DNA of 64,000 bases from Palsa-504 sp963742795 (GTDB lineage: Bacteria; Actinomycetota; Actinomycetes; Streptosporangiales; Streptosporangiaceae). A program made the position numbers and the translations under genes. Of this stretch, positions 36,599 to 45,202 are shown one piece after another (position 1 is the stretch's first letter; each line of letters opens with the position of its first letter). The stretch lies in contig CAVUNL010000008.1 in assembly GCA_963742795.1 (NCBI GenBank), positions 310,001 to 374,000 of the forward strand, read 5' to 3'. A model generated the notes under the pieces. The model searched no databases. It saw nothing but the letters and a program-made list of their open reading frames with translations, and was not told the DNA's origin.

Positions 36599-37413
36599 CC
36601 ATGCACCTGCACTACGAGGAGGCGGGCAGCCACAAGGGCGTGCCGCTGGTCATGCTGCACGGCGGCGGCCCGGGCGCGTCCGGGATGTCCAACTTCGGCC
36701 GCAACCTGCCCGCGTTCGCCGAGCGGTTCCGCACCCTGGTCGTCGACCAGCCCGGCTACGGCAAGTCCGACAAGCCGCCGGTGCAGGGCAACTATTTCAC
36801 CTTCGCCGCCGACGCGCTGGCGGGCCTGCTCGACGAGCTCGGGATCGACCGGGTGCACCTGGTAGGCAACTCTCTCGGCGGCGGGACCGCGGTCCGCTTC
36901 GCCCTTAATTTTCCCGAACGGGCCGAACGGCTCGTGCTCATGGGCCCTGGCGGCCTGTCGCTCAACGTGTTCTCCGCCGACCCGACCGAGGGGGTCAAGC
37001 GGCTGGCCGAGTTCGGGGCGCCGCCCGGGCCGAGCCGGGAGAAGATGGCGGCGTTCCTGCGCACCCTGGTGTTCGACCAGCGCCTGATCACAGAAGACCT
37101 TATTTCCGAACGGTACGTGGTGGCCTGCGACCCGGACTCGCTGGCCGCGATGGCGTCGATGGGCGCCTCGTTCTTCGACCCGGCCTCGTATGAGCAGGGG
37201 CTGCTCTGGCGGGAGGCTCACCGGCTGCGTAACCCGGTGCTGCTGATCTGGGGCCGCGAGGACCGGGTCAACCCGGTCGACGGCGCGCTGGTGGCGATGA
37301 AGATGATCCGGCGCGCCCAGCTGCACGTGTTCGGCGGCTGCGGGCACTGGGTCCAGCTGGAGAAGTCCGGCGAGTTCAACGCTCTGGCCATCGGCTTCCT
37401 GGAGGGCACATGA
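36595..37413 (+). CDS. hsaD: HsaD, 4,9-DSHA meta-cleavage-product hydrolase
   Basis: 272 aa. ATG 36595 overlaps the hsaA stop (ATGA). It is an alpha/beta hydrolase of the MCP hydrolase group: oxyanion HGGGPGASGMSNFGRNL, nucleophile elbow GNSLGGG, acid GREDRVNPVDG and catalytic His in GGCGHWVQLEK. It cleaves the C-C bond of the ring A fission product 4,9-DSHA. Confidence 0.94.
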   Translation: MTMHLHYEEAGSHKGVPLVMLHGGGPGASGMSNFGRNLPAFAERFRTLVVDQPGYGKSDKPPVQGNYFTFAADALAGLLDELGIDRVHLVGNSLGGGTAVRFALNFPERAERLVLMGPGGLSLNVFSADPTEGVKRLAEFGAPPGPSREKMAAFLRTLVFDQRLITEDLISERYVVACDPDSLAAMASMGASFFDPASYEQGLLWREAHRLRNPVLLIWGREDRVNPVDGALVAMKMIRRAQLHVFGGCGHWVQLEKSGEFNALAIGFLEGT

Positions 37414-38321
37414 TCTCCTCGCTCGGCTACCTGCGGATCGAGTCGGCCGACGTCGCCGCCTGGCGGGAGTTCGGCACCAAGGTGCTCGGTATGACCGAGG
37501 GGCGGGGCCCTGAGGACGGCGCCGTCTACCTCCGGATGGACGACTTCCCGGCCCGCCTGGTGATCCTGCCCGGGTCAGCGGAACGGGTGCTCGCCTCCGG
37601 CTGGGAGGTCGCGGACGCCGCCGCGCTGGCCGCGGTGGGCCGGGCCCTGGCCGACGCCGGGGTCGCGTGCAAGACCGGCACTCCCGGCGAGTGCGCCGCC
37701 CGGCGGGTGGGGTCGATGCTGCGCGCGGACGACCCGGCCGGGCACACGCTCGAGGTGTTCTGCGGCGCGGCGCTGGAGTCCCGGCCGTCGGTCAGCCCGT
37801 ACGGGAACCGGTTCGTCACCGGCGACCTGGGCCTGGGGCACGTGGTGCTGCCGGTCCCGCCCGGCTCCTGCGCCGCGTTCGACTTCTACACCGAGGTCCT
37901 CGGGTTCCGGCTCCGGGACTCGATGCGGATGCCGGCCGAGTTCTTCGGCGGCGCGCCCGGGGACCCGCCGGTGTGGTTCCGGTTCCTGGGCTGCAACCCG
38001 CGGCACCACAGCCTGGCCCTGGTGCCGATGCCGGCCCCGGAAATGAGCACTGCCGGCATCGTGCACCTGATGATCGAGGTCGCCGCGCTGGACGACGTGG
38101 GCGCGGCGCTCGACCGGTGCACCAGGCGCGGCGCGCCGGTCTCCGGGACGCTGGGGCGGCACGCCAACGACCACATGGTCTCGTTCTACGTGCGCACCCC
38201 GGGCGGGTTCGACATCGAGTACGGCACCGACGGCCGGCTGGTCAACGACGCGGCCTGGATCAGCCGGGAGACCACCGCGGTCAGCCTCTGGGGCCACAGC
38301 TTTGCCGGCCCTGCGCACTGA
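37410..38321 (+). CDS. hsaC: HsaC, iron-dependent extradiol dioxygenase
   Basis: 303 aa. ATG 37410 overlaps the hsaD stop. It is a two-domain vicinal-oxygen-chelate dioxygenase. Iron ligands are likely in GLGHVVLPV (His), RHHSLALVPM (His) and GFDIEYGTDG (Glu). It opens the catechol ring of 3,4-DHSA. The gene order hsaA-hsaD-hsaC without hsaB differs from the mycobacterial order hsaA-D-C-B only in lacking the last gene. Confidence 0.94.
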   Translation: MISSLGYLRIESADVAAWREFGTKVLGMTEGRGPEDGAVYLRMDDFPARLVILPGSAERVLASGWEVADAAALAAVGRALADAGVACKTGTPGECAARRVGSMLRADDPAGHTLEVFCGAALESRPSVSPYGNRFVTGDLGLGHVVLPVPPGSCAAFDFYTEVLGFRLRDSMRMPAEFFGGAPGDPPVWFRFLGCNPRHHSLALVPMPAPEMSTAGIVHLMIEVAALDDVGAALDRCTRRGAPVSGTLGRHANDHMVSFYVRTPGGFDIEYGTDGRLVNDAAWISRETTAVSLWGHSFAGPAH

Positions 38322-38394
38322 CCCCCGAGCCGCGCAGTTCCGGCAGGTCCTGGGTCACTGCTGGCCTGGCCGCGGCACGCCGACTGGATGTGAT

Positions 38395-38427
38395 CCGGGC
38401 GCGCCCGGGGGGGTGAGGCGCGCCCGG
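38395..38427. terminator. Terminator-like hairpin between hsaC and SCP2 gene
   Basis: An 11-bp perfect stem (CCGGGCGCGCC, 38395-38405, and its complement 38417-38427) with an 11-base loop, lying between two convergent genes. No U tract, as is common in actinobacteria. Confidence 0.6.
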
Positions 38428-38430
38428 ACG

Positions 38431-38832
38431 TCAGTATTCGGTGTCGATCGTGTTCAGCGCGGTCTGGACCTTCTCCAGCGGGCCGCGCAGCTGCATCATC
38501 TTCAGCATCTTGCCCGCGATCTTGACCTTGCCCTGCATGAACGCCTTCTGCCCGTCCAGCTCGCCCTTGTTGACCTGGGTCGAGGTCTCGTACGACTGGC
38601 TGATCGTGACGTCGGCGCCGTCGATGTCGCCCAGGCCCGCCGCGGCGCCGCCGTCGGCGATGCGCAGCCAGTAGCGGACGTCGCCCTGCGGCGCGCCCGA
38701 GATCACCATCTGCAGGGCCGCGCTCTTGCCCTTGAGCGCGGCGCGGACCGCGTCGTCCCCGGCCAGCGCCGCGTTGTACGCCTCGATCCACTCCTGGGAC
38801 AGGTACGTGACGGGCATCGCGCTCATCTCCAT
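38431..38832 (-). CDS. SCP2 sterol-binding domain protein
   Basis: 133 aa from ATG 38832; ATG 38817 (MPVTYLS) may be the true start. It has the SCP2 fold with DVRYWLRIADGGAAAGLGDI, ADVTISQSYETSTQVNKGEL and AFMQGKVKIAGKMLKMMQL. SCP2 proteins bind sterols or acyl-CoAs in the cytoplasm; next to the hsa genes it may carry steroid intermediates. A KstR2-type motif lies about 31 bases upstream. Confidence 0.88.
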   Translation of the reverse strand: MEMSAMPVTYLSQEWIEAYNAALAGDDAVRAALKGKSAALQMVISGAPQGDVRYWLRIADGGAAAGLGDIDGADVTISQSYETSTQVNKGELDGQKAFMQGKVKIAGKMLKMMQLRGPLEKVQTALNTIDTEY

Positions 38833-38862
38833 CCAGGCGGGCTCATCCAGGCCGAGCGCTAC

Positions 38863-38876
38863 ACCAAGCGCTTGCT
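38863..38876. promoter_or_regulatory. KstR2-type operator upstream of the SCP2 gene
   Basis: ACCAAGCGCTTGCT fits the KstR2 consensus AnCAAGnnCTTGnT; the surrounding CCAAGCGCTTGCTTGG is also nearly symmetric. KstR2 controls late (ring C/D) steroid degradation. No kstR2 gene is in this window, and another TetR protein could use a similar site. Confidence 0.6.
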
Positions 38877-39212
38877 TGGTCAGCCTAGCCGCGCCCCGCC
38901 GCGACCGTCAACGCGGCCCGGCCGGTCACCGCGCACCGCGCACTTATCCCCGGGAATGTCGACGCCTAATACCACCATGAAACCGGAACCTCACCCGTCC
39001 CTTTTTACACCGGATCCCGGACGCCACCTCTTCGAGCCCCGTGACACCGTGTGCATACGCGCCTCAACCCTTCAACCGAATTTTCAGTCCACGCGGCGAC
39101 CTGGCAGGGGACACTCTGAACTAATCCAGGGTCGGTTTCATCAAGATTTGGCGTAGTTGTTTGCGTTTGGCCCAACTTGCGTGTCCAGCTTCAGTACCGT
39201 TCGGCCTCAGTG
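38877..39212. other. Intergenic region, no gene recognised
   Basis: About 335 bases between the SCP2 promoter and the secreted-protein leader. Lower GC than its surroundings, with no open frame of coding character. It probably holds the promoter of the downstream secreted protein; I could not pick a confident -10/-35 pair. Confidence 0.5.
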
Positions 39213-39235
39213 GGCGTACAGCCCGGGTGTACGCC
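39213..39235 (+). promoter_or_regulatory. 8-bp dyad just upstream of the secreted protein RBS
   Basis: GGCGTACA (39213-39220) and TGTACGCC (39228-39235) are perfect inverted repeats with a 7-base spacer (GCCCGGG), six bases before the GGGAGG ribosome site. It could be an operator or an RNA hairpin affecting translation start. Confidence 0.5.
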
Positions 39236-39251
39236 AATAAGGGAGGAAGCG

Positions 39252-40478
39252 ATGAAGCAAGCACACAAGAGATGGGGTCTGGGGGCGGCTCTGATCCTGG
39301 CCGCAGGGACCTCGCTCGCGATGGCGACCCCGACGGTGGCACGCGCCGCGGCGAGCGGCACGGCGAATCCGCCCTGCACGATCTCGCCGAGCCAAGTCAA
39401 CCACACAGCTCGCCCGCAGGGTATCGGCGGCGTCATCGTCGCGGCAGGTACCAGTGCTACCTGTCAGGACCCGCCGCCTCCGCCCGAGCCGGCGTTCAAC
39501 GGCACGCCCCCGCTGCTCTTCAATGGATCCCCGGCCATCTGCTCCTTCACGCCCTGCAATCACGGCGATGTCATGATGACGCGACAGACCGGCCCGCTGG
39601 TCATCACGCCGATCTTCTGGGCTCCGGCAGGTCACCCGATGTCGGCTGCCTACGAGCGGATCATCACCAACTACCTCATTGAGGTGGCGCTGTCGAGCGG
39701 CCAGAAGACCAACGTGTTCTCTGTCTTGAACGAGTACTACGGGAACAACGGGCAGATCCGCTACAACGCCCGGCCCGCCCTCCCCATTTATGACGCGGAC
39801 GCGCTGCCCGCGAACGGCTGCACGGTGGAGACCGCCGACAAGTCAAATATCTACGCGGACGGCTCCGGCTACAATGCCTGCCTGGACGATACCCAGCTGC
39901 AGGCTGAAGTCGACAGCGTCACCGCGGCCCGCCACCTGCCGCACAACCTCAGCAACATCTACGTGCTGTACCTGCCCAAGGCCGTCGAGTCCTGCTTCAA
40001 CCCCGGTTCGAGCGCCTCTACTGCGGGTGGTCAGGCCTGCACGATCAACCACCAGCCGACCGCGGCCTACTGCGCTTACCACAGTGAGGACCCGGCCAAC
40101 GCGGTGTACGCGAACCTGGCCTACCCGATCTACCAGTCCCCAGTGGGATTCACGTGCGGCAGCGATGCCCGGTTCCCCGTGGTCGAGTCGCCGAACGGTA
40201 ACCGCGACGCCGACACCGAGGTCAGTCCTACGAGCCATGAGATCAGTGAGGCGATTACCGACCCGGACGTCCAGACCGGCTGGTACGACTCCAGCGGCTT
40301 CGAGATCGGCGACGAGTGCGCCTACATCTACGGTGCGACGGGCGGCCGGCCCGGCGCGCTGTACAACCAGACGTTCTTCGGCCTGCACTTCCTGACCCAG
40401 CAGGAAGCCAGCAACAACGTCTTCAACGCAAGCGGCGGTAAGGCTGACTGCGTGGATAGCCAACGGGCCGAGTCCTGA
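39252..40478 (+). CDS. Secreted protein with HEISE metalloprotease-like motif
   Basis: 408 aa. ATG 39252 follows GGGAGGAAGCG. Signal peptide: basic start KQAHKRW, hydrophobic LGAALILAAGTSLAMA, cleavage probably after ARAAA. The mature protein has several cysteines (PCTISPS, ICSFTPC, CTVETADK, ACTINHQPTAAYC) likely forming disulfides, and SHEISEAITDPDVQTGWYD, a HExxx zinc-site-like motif seen in secreted proteins of uncertain activity. Exported, function unknown; a peptidase role is possible but the third ligand is not obvious. Confidence 0.7.
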   Translation: MKQAHKRWGLGAALILAAGTSLAMATPTVARAAASGTANPPCTISPSQVNHTARPQGIGGVIVAAGTSATCQDPPPPPEPAFNGTPPLLFNGSPAICSFTPCNHGDVMMTRQTGPLVITPIFWAPAGHPMSAAYERIITNYLIEVALSSGQKTNVFSVLNEYYGNNGQIRYNARPALPIYDADALPANGCTVETADKSNIYADGSGYNACLDDTQLQAEVDSVTAARHLPHNLSNIYVLYLPKAVESCFNPGSSASTAGGQACTINHQPTAAYCAYHSEDPANAVYANLAYPIYQSPVGFTCGSDARFPVVESPNGNRDADTEVSPTSHEISEAITDPDVQTGWYDSSGFEIGDECAYIYGATGGRPGALYNQTFFGLHFLTQQEASNNVFNASGGKADCVDSQRAES

Positions 40479-40537
40479 TCGCTCGTGGGCTTTACCCTAT
40501 AGAGCCTGTTACGCGATAAGCGCCAGGCGGGTAAGAG

Positions 40538-40580
40538 GCTGGGGCGCGGTCCGGGAGCAATCCCGGAACCGCGCCCCAGC
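40538..40580 (+). terminator. Strong rho-independent-type terminator
   Basis: GCTGGGGCGCGGT (40538-40550) pairs with ACCGCGCCCCAGC (40568-40580), extended inside by CGGGA/TCCCG, with a four-base loop and TTTGTTT following. It ends the secreted-protein transcript and may serve the convergent gene as well. Confidence 0.85.
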
Positions 40581-40620
40581 TTTGTTTACGGTCAGCCCCG
40601 CGGTGCAAACGGCCCGAGAA

Positions 40621-41049
40621 TCACGTCCGCACCGTGACGACCTTGAACGAGCCGTTAGCGTGATCCCGGAGCGGCCCCTCGCCGGTGAACCGGTACAACG
40701 GCCAGCCGTTGAACGTGACCTGGCCGTTGATAGTGCCGAACTTCCCGCGGATCTTGACCCCGCGCGCCAGCACCGGGATGCCGCGCACCGCCGGCCAGAC
40801 GGCCGCGCAGGGCCCGGTGCAGGTGCCTGGCTTACCCCGCGTGTCGCCGGTGAAGGTGTACACCATCAGGTCCCGGCCCGCTACCAGCACCAGACCTCGG
40901 ACGCCATGGACATGCTGCGCCCCGAACATGACCGCGATGTTGGGGACCGGCCGCGGCGCGCCGAACGCCGGCGACGCGCCCCACAAGGACCCCGCCAGCA
41001 GCGCCGCTGACGCCACGCCCAGCCCAACCGCACGCAAACCACCACGCAT
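40621..41049 (-). CDS. Secreted COG4315-type repeat protein
   Basis: 142 aa from ATG 41049 (AAAGGGGAG upstream). Signal peptide: LRAVGLGVASAALLAGSLWG, cleavage near AFGA. The body has the family signature VYTFTGDTRGKPGTCTGPCA, AVWPAV and FNGWPLYRFTGE. These 'secreted repeat of unknown function' proteins are exported; no enzymatic role is known. Confidence 0.8.
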   Translation of the reverse strand: MRGGLRAVGLGVASAALLAGSLWGASPAFGAPRPVPNIAVMFGAQHVHGVRGLVLVAGRDLMVYTFTGDTRGKPGTCTGPCAAVWPAVRGIPVLARGVKIRGKFGTINGQVTFNGWPLYRFTGEGPLRDHANGSFKVVTVRT

Positions 41050-41363
41050 GACCGGCTCCCCTTTCGTCACCTGGCTTCCGGTAATGTCCATTCCTCTCCG
41101 CAACAGGATAAGGGTCGCCGGACCGAATGTTCTGAATTCCTTCTAGCCGCCGTCCGTCCGGGCGATGGCCGCCGGCGCCCACCCCATCGGCCCGCGCCCT
41201 GCGACTGTTCACCGCTATCGGCCTGACCGGGCTGGCGGTCCTGGCCCTGGGGGTGGGAGCGGCGGTGGAGAACCTCAACGGGGGCATCCGCGCCGGCCGG
41301 GACGTTCCGCTTTCGCAACCGGCCTGAGACCCCGATCCTGCCGGGCCGGCGCAACATGGATAC
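41050..41363. other. Intergenic region, possible short membrane peptide
   Basis: About 314 bases. One frame ending at TGA 41325-41327 has GC-rich third bases and a hydrophobic stretch (LRLFTAIGLTGLAVLALGVG), but no ATG, GTG or TTG start could be found for it, so I do not call it as a gene. The region should also hold the promoters of the flanking genes. Confidence 0.4.
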
Positions 41364-41672
41364 ATGCGCGTACGCATCACCGCGGCAGTCGTCGCCTGCC
41401 TGGCTGCCGCCGCCGTGAGCGGATGCACCCAGCCCACCGAGACGTGCGCAGTCGCGGATTACGGCGGCGGAGGCACGAGCGGTTACCAGACCCCGCAACA
41501 GGCGCTGCGGTCGGTGCTCGCCCAGCATGAGCCAGGGCTATCGGAAACGGGGTGGAAGCTGACCGGGCGCGGCGCCGATGCCGTCGCCTTCGCCTCCGGT
41601 AACGACAGCGTGGACGTAGTGAAGAACAAGGCCGGCAAGTGGAACGTGGGAGGGGTCACCGTATGCACGTGA
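41364..41672 (+). CDS. Small lipoprotein
   Basis: 102 aa. N-terminal MRVRITAAVVACLAAAAVSGC with lipobox VSGC, so lipidated on the cysteine near residue 21 and anchored on the outer face of the membrane. The mature part (LRSVLAQHEPGLSETGWKLT ... WNVGGVTVCT) has a C-terminal cysteine that could pair with TCAVADYG. Function unknown. Confidence 0.7.
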   Translation: MRVRITAAVVACLAAAAVSGCTQPTETCAVADYGGGGTSGYQTPQQALRSVLAQHEPGLSETGWKLTGRGADAVAFASGNDSVDVVKNKAGKWNVGGVTVCT

Positions 41673-41682
41673 CGCAATCGCG

Positions 41683-42570
41683 TCACGTCTCGGCCGCGAG
41701 CTCCCCCCTGACCTGCGCCATCTCATCCCGCACGGCAGGATCGGGATCTGGGTACCGGGGGTTGATCGCATCCAGCGCGGTGACCAGGACCGCGGCGGTG
41801 GCCAGCCGGGTGAACCACTTGTGGTCGGCCGGCACCACGTACCACGGGGCCCACTCGGTGCTGGTGTGACTCAGCATCTCCCCGAACGCCCGCTGGTAGT
41901 CGTCCCAGTAGTGCCGCTCCTTGACGTCGCTGGGGGAGAACTTCCAGTTCTTCTCCGGGTGGTCGATGCGCTTGAGGAACCGCCTGGCCTGCTCCTGCTT
42001 GGATAGGTTCAGCATGACCTTGACCACGTGGATGCCGTTGTCGACCAGGTAGTGCTCCCAGTCGTTGATCTCCCGGTACCGCCGGGCCCAGATGCCATCG
42101 GAAACAGCGGGTATCCGCTCGGCAGCGAGCAGGGCAGGGTGCACCCGGACGACGAGCACCTCCTCGTAGTGGGACCGGTTGAAGATGCCGATCCGGCCCC
42201 GCCCGGGCAGGGCGCGCTGGCACCGCCAGAGGAAGTCGTGGTCCAGCTCCTCGGCCGAGGGCTGCTTGAACGACCGGACCTCCACCGCCTGCGGGTTGAC
42301 CCCGCTCATCACGTGCTTGATCGTGCCGTCCTTGCCCGCCGCGTCGATGCCCTGCAGCACCAGCAGCACGCCGAACGTCTCCTGGGCCGCCAGCCGGTCC
42401 TGGTAGTCGGACAGCAGTTCCACACTCTGGGCCAGCAGCCCAGCAGCCTGCGGCCGGGTCACCGGGCCGGTGTAGCCCGGGTCGTGGTCGCGGTTCAGCT
42501 TGACCTCGCTGCCCGGCGGGACGCGCAGCGGTGCGATGAGGTCGGTCATGAAGCGAAGGCGCTTGTCCAT
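41683..42570 (-). CDS. PPK2-family polyphosphate:nucleotide phosphotransferase
   Basis: 295 aa from ATG 42570, one base after the PrsW stop. P-loop LQGIDAAGKDGTIKHVMSG, then FKQPSAEELDHDFLWR, NRSHYEEVLVVRVHP, and the lid region RFLKRIDHPEKNWKFSPSDV, YWDDYQ. This is the PPK2 class that moves phosphate between polyphosphate and nucleotides or AMP/ADP. Short-form PPK2 length. Coupled to an intramembrane protease. Confidence 0.9.
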   Translation of the reverse strand: MDKRLRFMTDLIAPLRVPPGSEVKLNRDHDPGYTGPVTRPQAAGLLAQSVELLSDYQDRLAAQETFGVLLVLQGIDAAGKDGTIKHVMSGVNPQAVEVRSFKQPSAEELDHDFLWRCQRALPGRGRIGIFNRSHYEEVLVVRVHPALLAAERIPAVSDGIWARRYREINDWEHYLVDNGIHVVKVMLNLSKQEQARRFLKRIDHPEKNWKFSPSDVKERHYWDDYQRAFGEMLSHTSTEWAPWYVVPADHKWFTRLATAAVLVTALDAINPRYPDPDPAVRDEMAQVRGELAAET

Positions 42571-42571
42571 G

Positions 42572-43645
42572 TCAGTGCACCCACCACGGCCGGCCCGCGC
42601 CCACCGCCGGAGGATGCCCCGCCGCGGCATGCCGCGCCGGGGGATGCGCCTCCCGCGGATGCGCCGCCGACGGCCAGATCGGCGGGGCGGGCTCGTCCCC
42701 GCGCGACCCGACCTTCGCGTAGCCGAGGAACAGCACCCCGCTGACCAGGGTGACCACGATCCACAGAGGGTGACCGTTGACCCGGCTCCAGTCGTTGAGC
42801 CCGTGCAGGATCGCCGCCGCGGCCAGCCCGATCCAGCCCACCGCGTACCACCGGTAGCGCCCGGTAACCGCCAGCCCGATGAAGTAGCCGGTCAGCCCGG
42901 CCCAGCAGGCGTGGCTGATCGGATCGGTGATGAACCGCCAGACGAAGTCCAGGATGAAGTACCGCACCGGCTCGATCAGCACGACGAACAGCGAGTCCGG
43001 CGCGGAATGCCCGGCCAGGATCAGCTGCTGGATCGCGGGCAGGGCCGCCTTCACGGTCTGGTAGAACTGCTCCACCCCGTTGACCGTGAAGTAGTGCACC
43101 ACCTCGCTGGCCCCGAACACCAGCCCGCTCACCGCGCCGAGGAACAGGTAGTCCCGCGGCTCCATGTCGTGCTGCCGCCAGAGCTGGTAGATCAGCGCGA
43201 CGGCCAGCACCGGTATGGCCTTGGCCAGCTCCTCCGGCAGGCCGACGCTGTAGATGCTCGGTCCCAGGCCCGCGGTGCTGGCGTGCAGGTCGACCTCCAG
43301 CGTAACCGCGAGCGGCACCTGCGTGGCCAGCGCGATCGCCGTGACCAGCACGAGCATCGTCCTGGACACGTGCTCCGGCCGGACGATGACGCCGAGCAGC
43401 AGCAGCCAGGCCACCGCGAAGTACGCCGCGAAGATCCACGCTACGTGGTCGAAGGTGGCCTGGCTCGGGTTCAGGCCCAAGATGAGCAGCGCGATCGACG
43501 GCACGCAGATCAGCGTCAGGAACAGCAGCACCGGCCAGCTGCGCAGCGAATGGTGCCGGATCCAGTCGCCGATCGGGAGCAGGTCGTTGACCTGTCCGGC
43601 GCTCGGCCCTCGGGCGGGCGGGACCGACGTGCCAGCAGGCGTCAT
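42572..43645 (-). CDS. PrsW-family intramembrane metalloprotease
   Basis: 357 aa, ATG 43645 with AGGAGA upstream. Eight or nine membrane helices. The PrsW motifs are present: SVGLPEELAKAIP (EExxK), the second-glutamate region FGASEVVHY, HACWAG and LHGLNDW. PrsW proteases cut membrane substrates such as anti-sigma factors. The cytoplasmic tail is His/Pro/Ala-rich (HPPARHAAAGHPP). Confidence 0.85.
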   Translation of the reverse strand: MTPAGTSVPPARGPSAGQVNDLLPIGDWIRHHSLRSWPVLLFLTLICVPSIALLILGLNPSQATFDHVAWIFAAYFAVAWLLLLGVIVRPEHVSRTMLVLVTAIALATQVPLAVTLEVDLHASTAGLGPSIYSVGLPEELAKAIPVLAVALIYQLWRQHDMEPRDYLFLGAVSGLVFGASEVVHYFTVNGVEQFYQTVKAALPAIQQLILAGHSAPDSLFVVLIEPVRYFILDFVWRFITDPISHACWAGLTGYFIGLAVTGRYRWYAVGWIGLAAAAILHGLNDWSRVNGHPLWIVVTLVSGVLFLGYAKVGSRGDEPAPPIWPSAAHPREAHPPARHAAAGHPPAVGAGRPWWVH

Positions 43646-43708
43646 GGTCTTCTCCTAGCGCTCGCGTCTTCCTGCCATCCTGACATTCCGCGCCCTAAGC
43701 TGAACCCC

Positions 43709-44476
43709 ATGTGGAATTCCTTCCGTACCGACGCCCGCACCGGCCTGATCGCCGAGGTGATCACCATGCCCGGCGGCAACGGGGACGAGATCCACGCCTG
43801 GTTCGCCCGGCCCACCGGCGACGCGCCGGCCCCGGGGATCGTGGCCGTGCACCACCTGCCCGGCTGGGATGAGTTCTACCGGGAGTTCTGCGAGCGGCTC
43901 GCGCGCCACGGGTACAGCGTGCTCTGCCCCGACCTGTACTGCCGCTACGGTCACGGAACCCCCGACGACGTCGCAGCCACGGTCCGGGCCGAGGGCGGCG
44001 TCCCCGACGACAGCGTGGTGGCCGACTGCGCGGCCGCGCTCGGCTGGCTCAGGGCCCTGCCCACGAGCAACGGCAAGGCCGGCATCATCGGCACCTGCTC
44101 GGGCGGGCGGCACGCGCTGCTGACCGCTTCCCGGGTGCAGGGTTTCGACGCGGTCGCCGACCTGTGGGGCGGGGGAGTGGTCATGGCCCCCGAGGACCTG
44201 TCCCCGGCCCGCCCGGTCGCGCCCATCGACCTCACCGCCGACCTGTCCGCCCCGCTGCTCGGCCTGTTCGGCAACGACGACTCCCATCCCTCGCCGGCCC
44301 AGGTCGACCTGCACGAGGCGGAGCTCGTGCGGTACGGCAAAGACTTCGAGTTCGTCCGGTACGACGAGGCCGGCCACGCCTTCTTTTATTACCAGGCCCC
44401 GATGTACCGCCCCGAGCAGGCCATGGACGGCTGGGAGAAGGTCTTCAGCTTCTTCGGCGACCGTCTTTCAATCTGA
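43709..44476 (+). CDS. Dienelactone hydrolase family protein
   Basis: 255 aa from ATG 43709; no Shine-Dalgarno, so possibly leaderless. Alpha/beta hydrolase with a cysteine nucleophile elbow GIIGTCSGGRHAL, acid in FGNDDSHPS and His in EAGHAFFYY, the Cys-Asp-His triad of dienelactone hydrolases. It hydrolyses lactones or esters in the cytoplasm; substrate not evident. It overlaps the convergent SDR gene by nine bases. Confidence 0.85.
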   Translation: MWNSFRTDARTGLIAEVITMPGGNGDEIHAWFARPTGDAPAPGIVAVHHLPGWDEFYREFCERLARHGYSVLCPDLYCRYGHGTPDDVAATVRAEGGVPDDSVVADCAAALGWLRALPTSNGKAGIIGTCSGGRHALLTASRVQGFDAVADLWGGGVVMAPEDLSPARPVAPIDLTADLSAPLLGLFGNDDSHPSPAQVDLHEAELVRYGKDFEFVRYDEAGHAFFYYQAPMYRPEQAMDGWEKVFSFFGDRLSI

Positions 44477-45178
44477 GGCCGACGCGGCGAGCTGCCGCTC
44501 GAGCGCCTTGGTCGCGCCGTTGCGCCAGCTGTCGGCCACCGCGGCGGACATCGGATCGGGGAAGATTTCCTCCTCCTCGTGCTGCACCCCGTCGAAGATG
44601 GCGCGCGCGACGGAGGCCGCGGAGACCTTCGGGATGTCGTAGCCCCGGGTCATGTCGGTGTCGGTGGGGCCGGTCAGGACCGCGTGCACCCGCACGCCCC
44701 GCCCGGCCAGCAGGGCCCGCAGCGACTGGGTCAGGGAGAACGCGGCCGCCTTGGATACCGAGTAGGCCGGGATGACCGGCATGGGGGCGAAGGCGTTCAG
44801 CGACAGGTTGTTGACGATGGCGCCCCGGGACCGGGTCAGGGCCGGCAGGAAGGCCTGGGTCACCGTGTAGGGGCCGAACAGGTTCACGGCCAGCTGCCGG
44901 TCCAGCGCGGCGCGGTCGCTGAGGTCGTCGTACAGCGCGATGCCGGCGTTGTTGATCAGGATGTCCAGTGCCCCGATGCGCTCCGCGGCCGCCTGGACCT
45001 GTGCCGCGTCGGTGATGTCCATCCGCACCGGCGTGACCCGCGGGTCGGGGTGTTCCAGCGGCCCGCGGGTGCTGGCGTACACCCGGCTGGCCCCCCGGGC
45101 CAGGGCCTCGGTGACCAGGGCCTGCCCGATGCCGCGGTTGGCCCCGGTCACCAGGATGGTCGTGTCGGCGATAATCAT
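44468..45178 (-). CDS. Short-chain dehydrogenase/reductase
   Basis: 236 aa. NAD(P)-binding TGANRGIG near residue 11, NNAG motif in ILINNAGIALYDD, catalytic Ser in NNLSLNAF and YSVSK (Tyr-x3-Lys). Classical SDR. Arg after the glycine motif and in ASTRG suggest NADP(H). Substrate unknown. A TTAGAC-N6-GTCTAA dyad lies upstream. Confidence 0.88.
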   Translation of the reverse strand: MIIADTTILVTGANRGIGQALVTEALARGASRVYASTRGPLEHPDPRVTPVRMDITDAAQVQAAAERIGALDILINNAGIALYDDLSDRAALDRQLAVNLFGPYTVTQAFLPALTRSRGAIVNNLSLNAFAPMPVIPAYSVSKAAAFSLTQSLRALLAGRGVRVHAVLTGPTDTDMTRGYDIPKVSAASVARAIFDGVQHEEEEIFPDPMSAAVADSWRNGATKALERQLAASASD

Positions 45179-45202
45179 GTCTGCTGCTCCGTTCGGCTGG
45201 TC

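Noticed and set aside
41190..41327. Short hydrophobic peptide frame (LRLFTAIGLTGLAVLALGVG)
   Set aside because: GC-rich third bases but no start codon or ribosome site.
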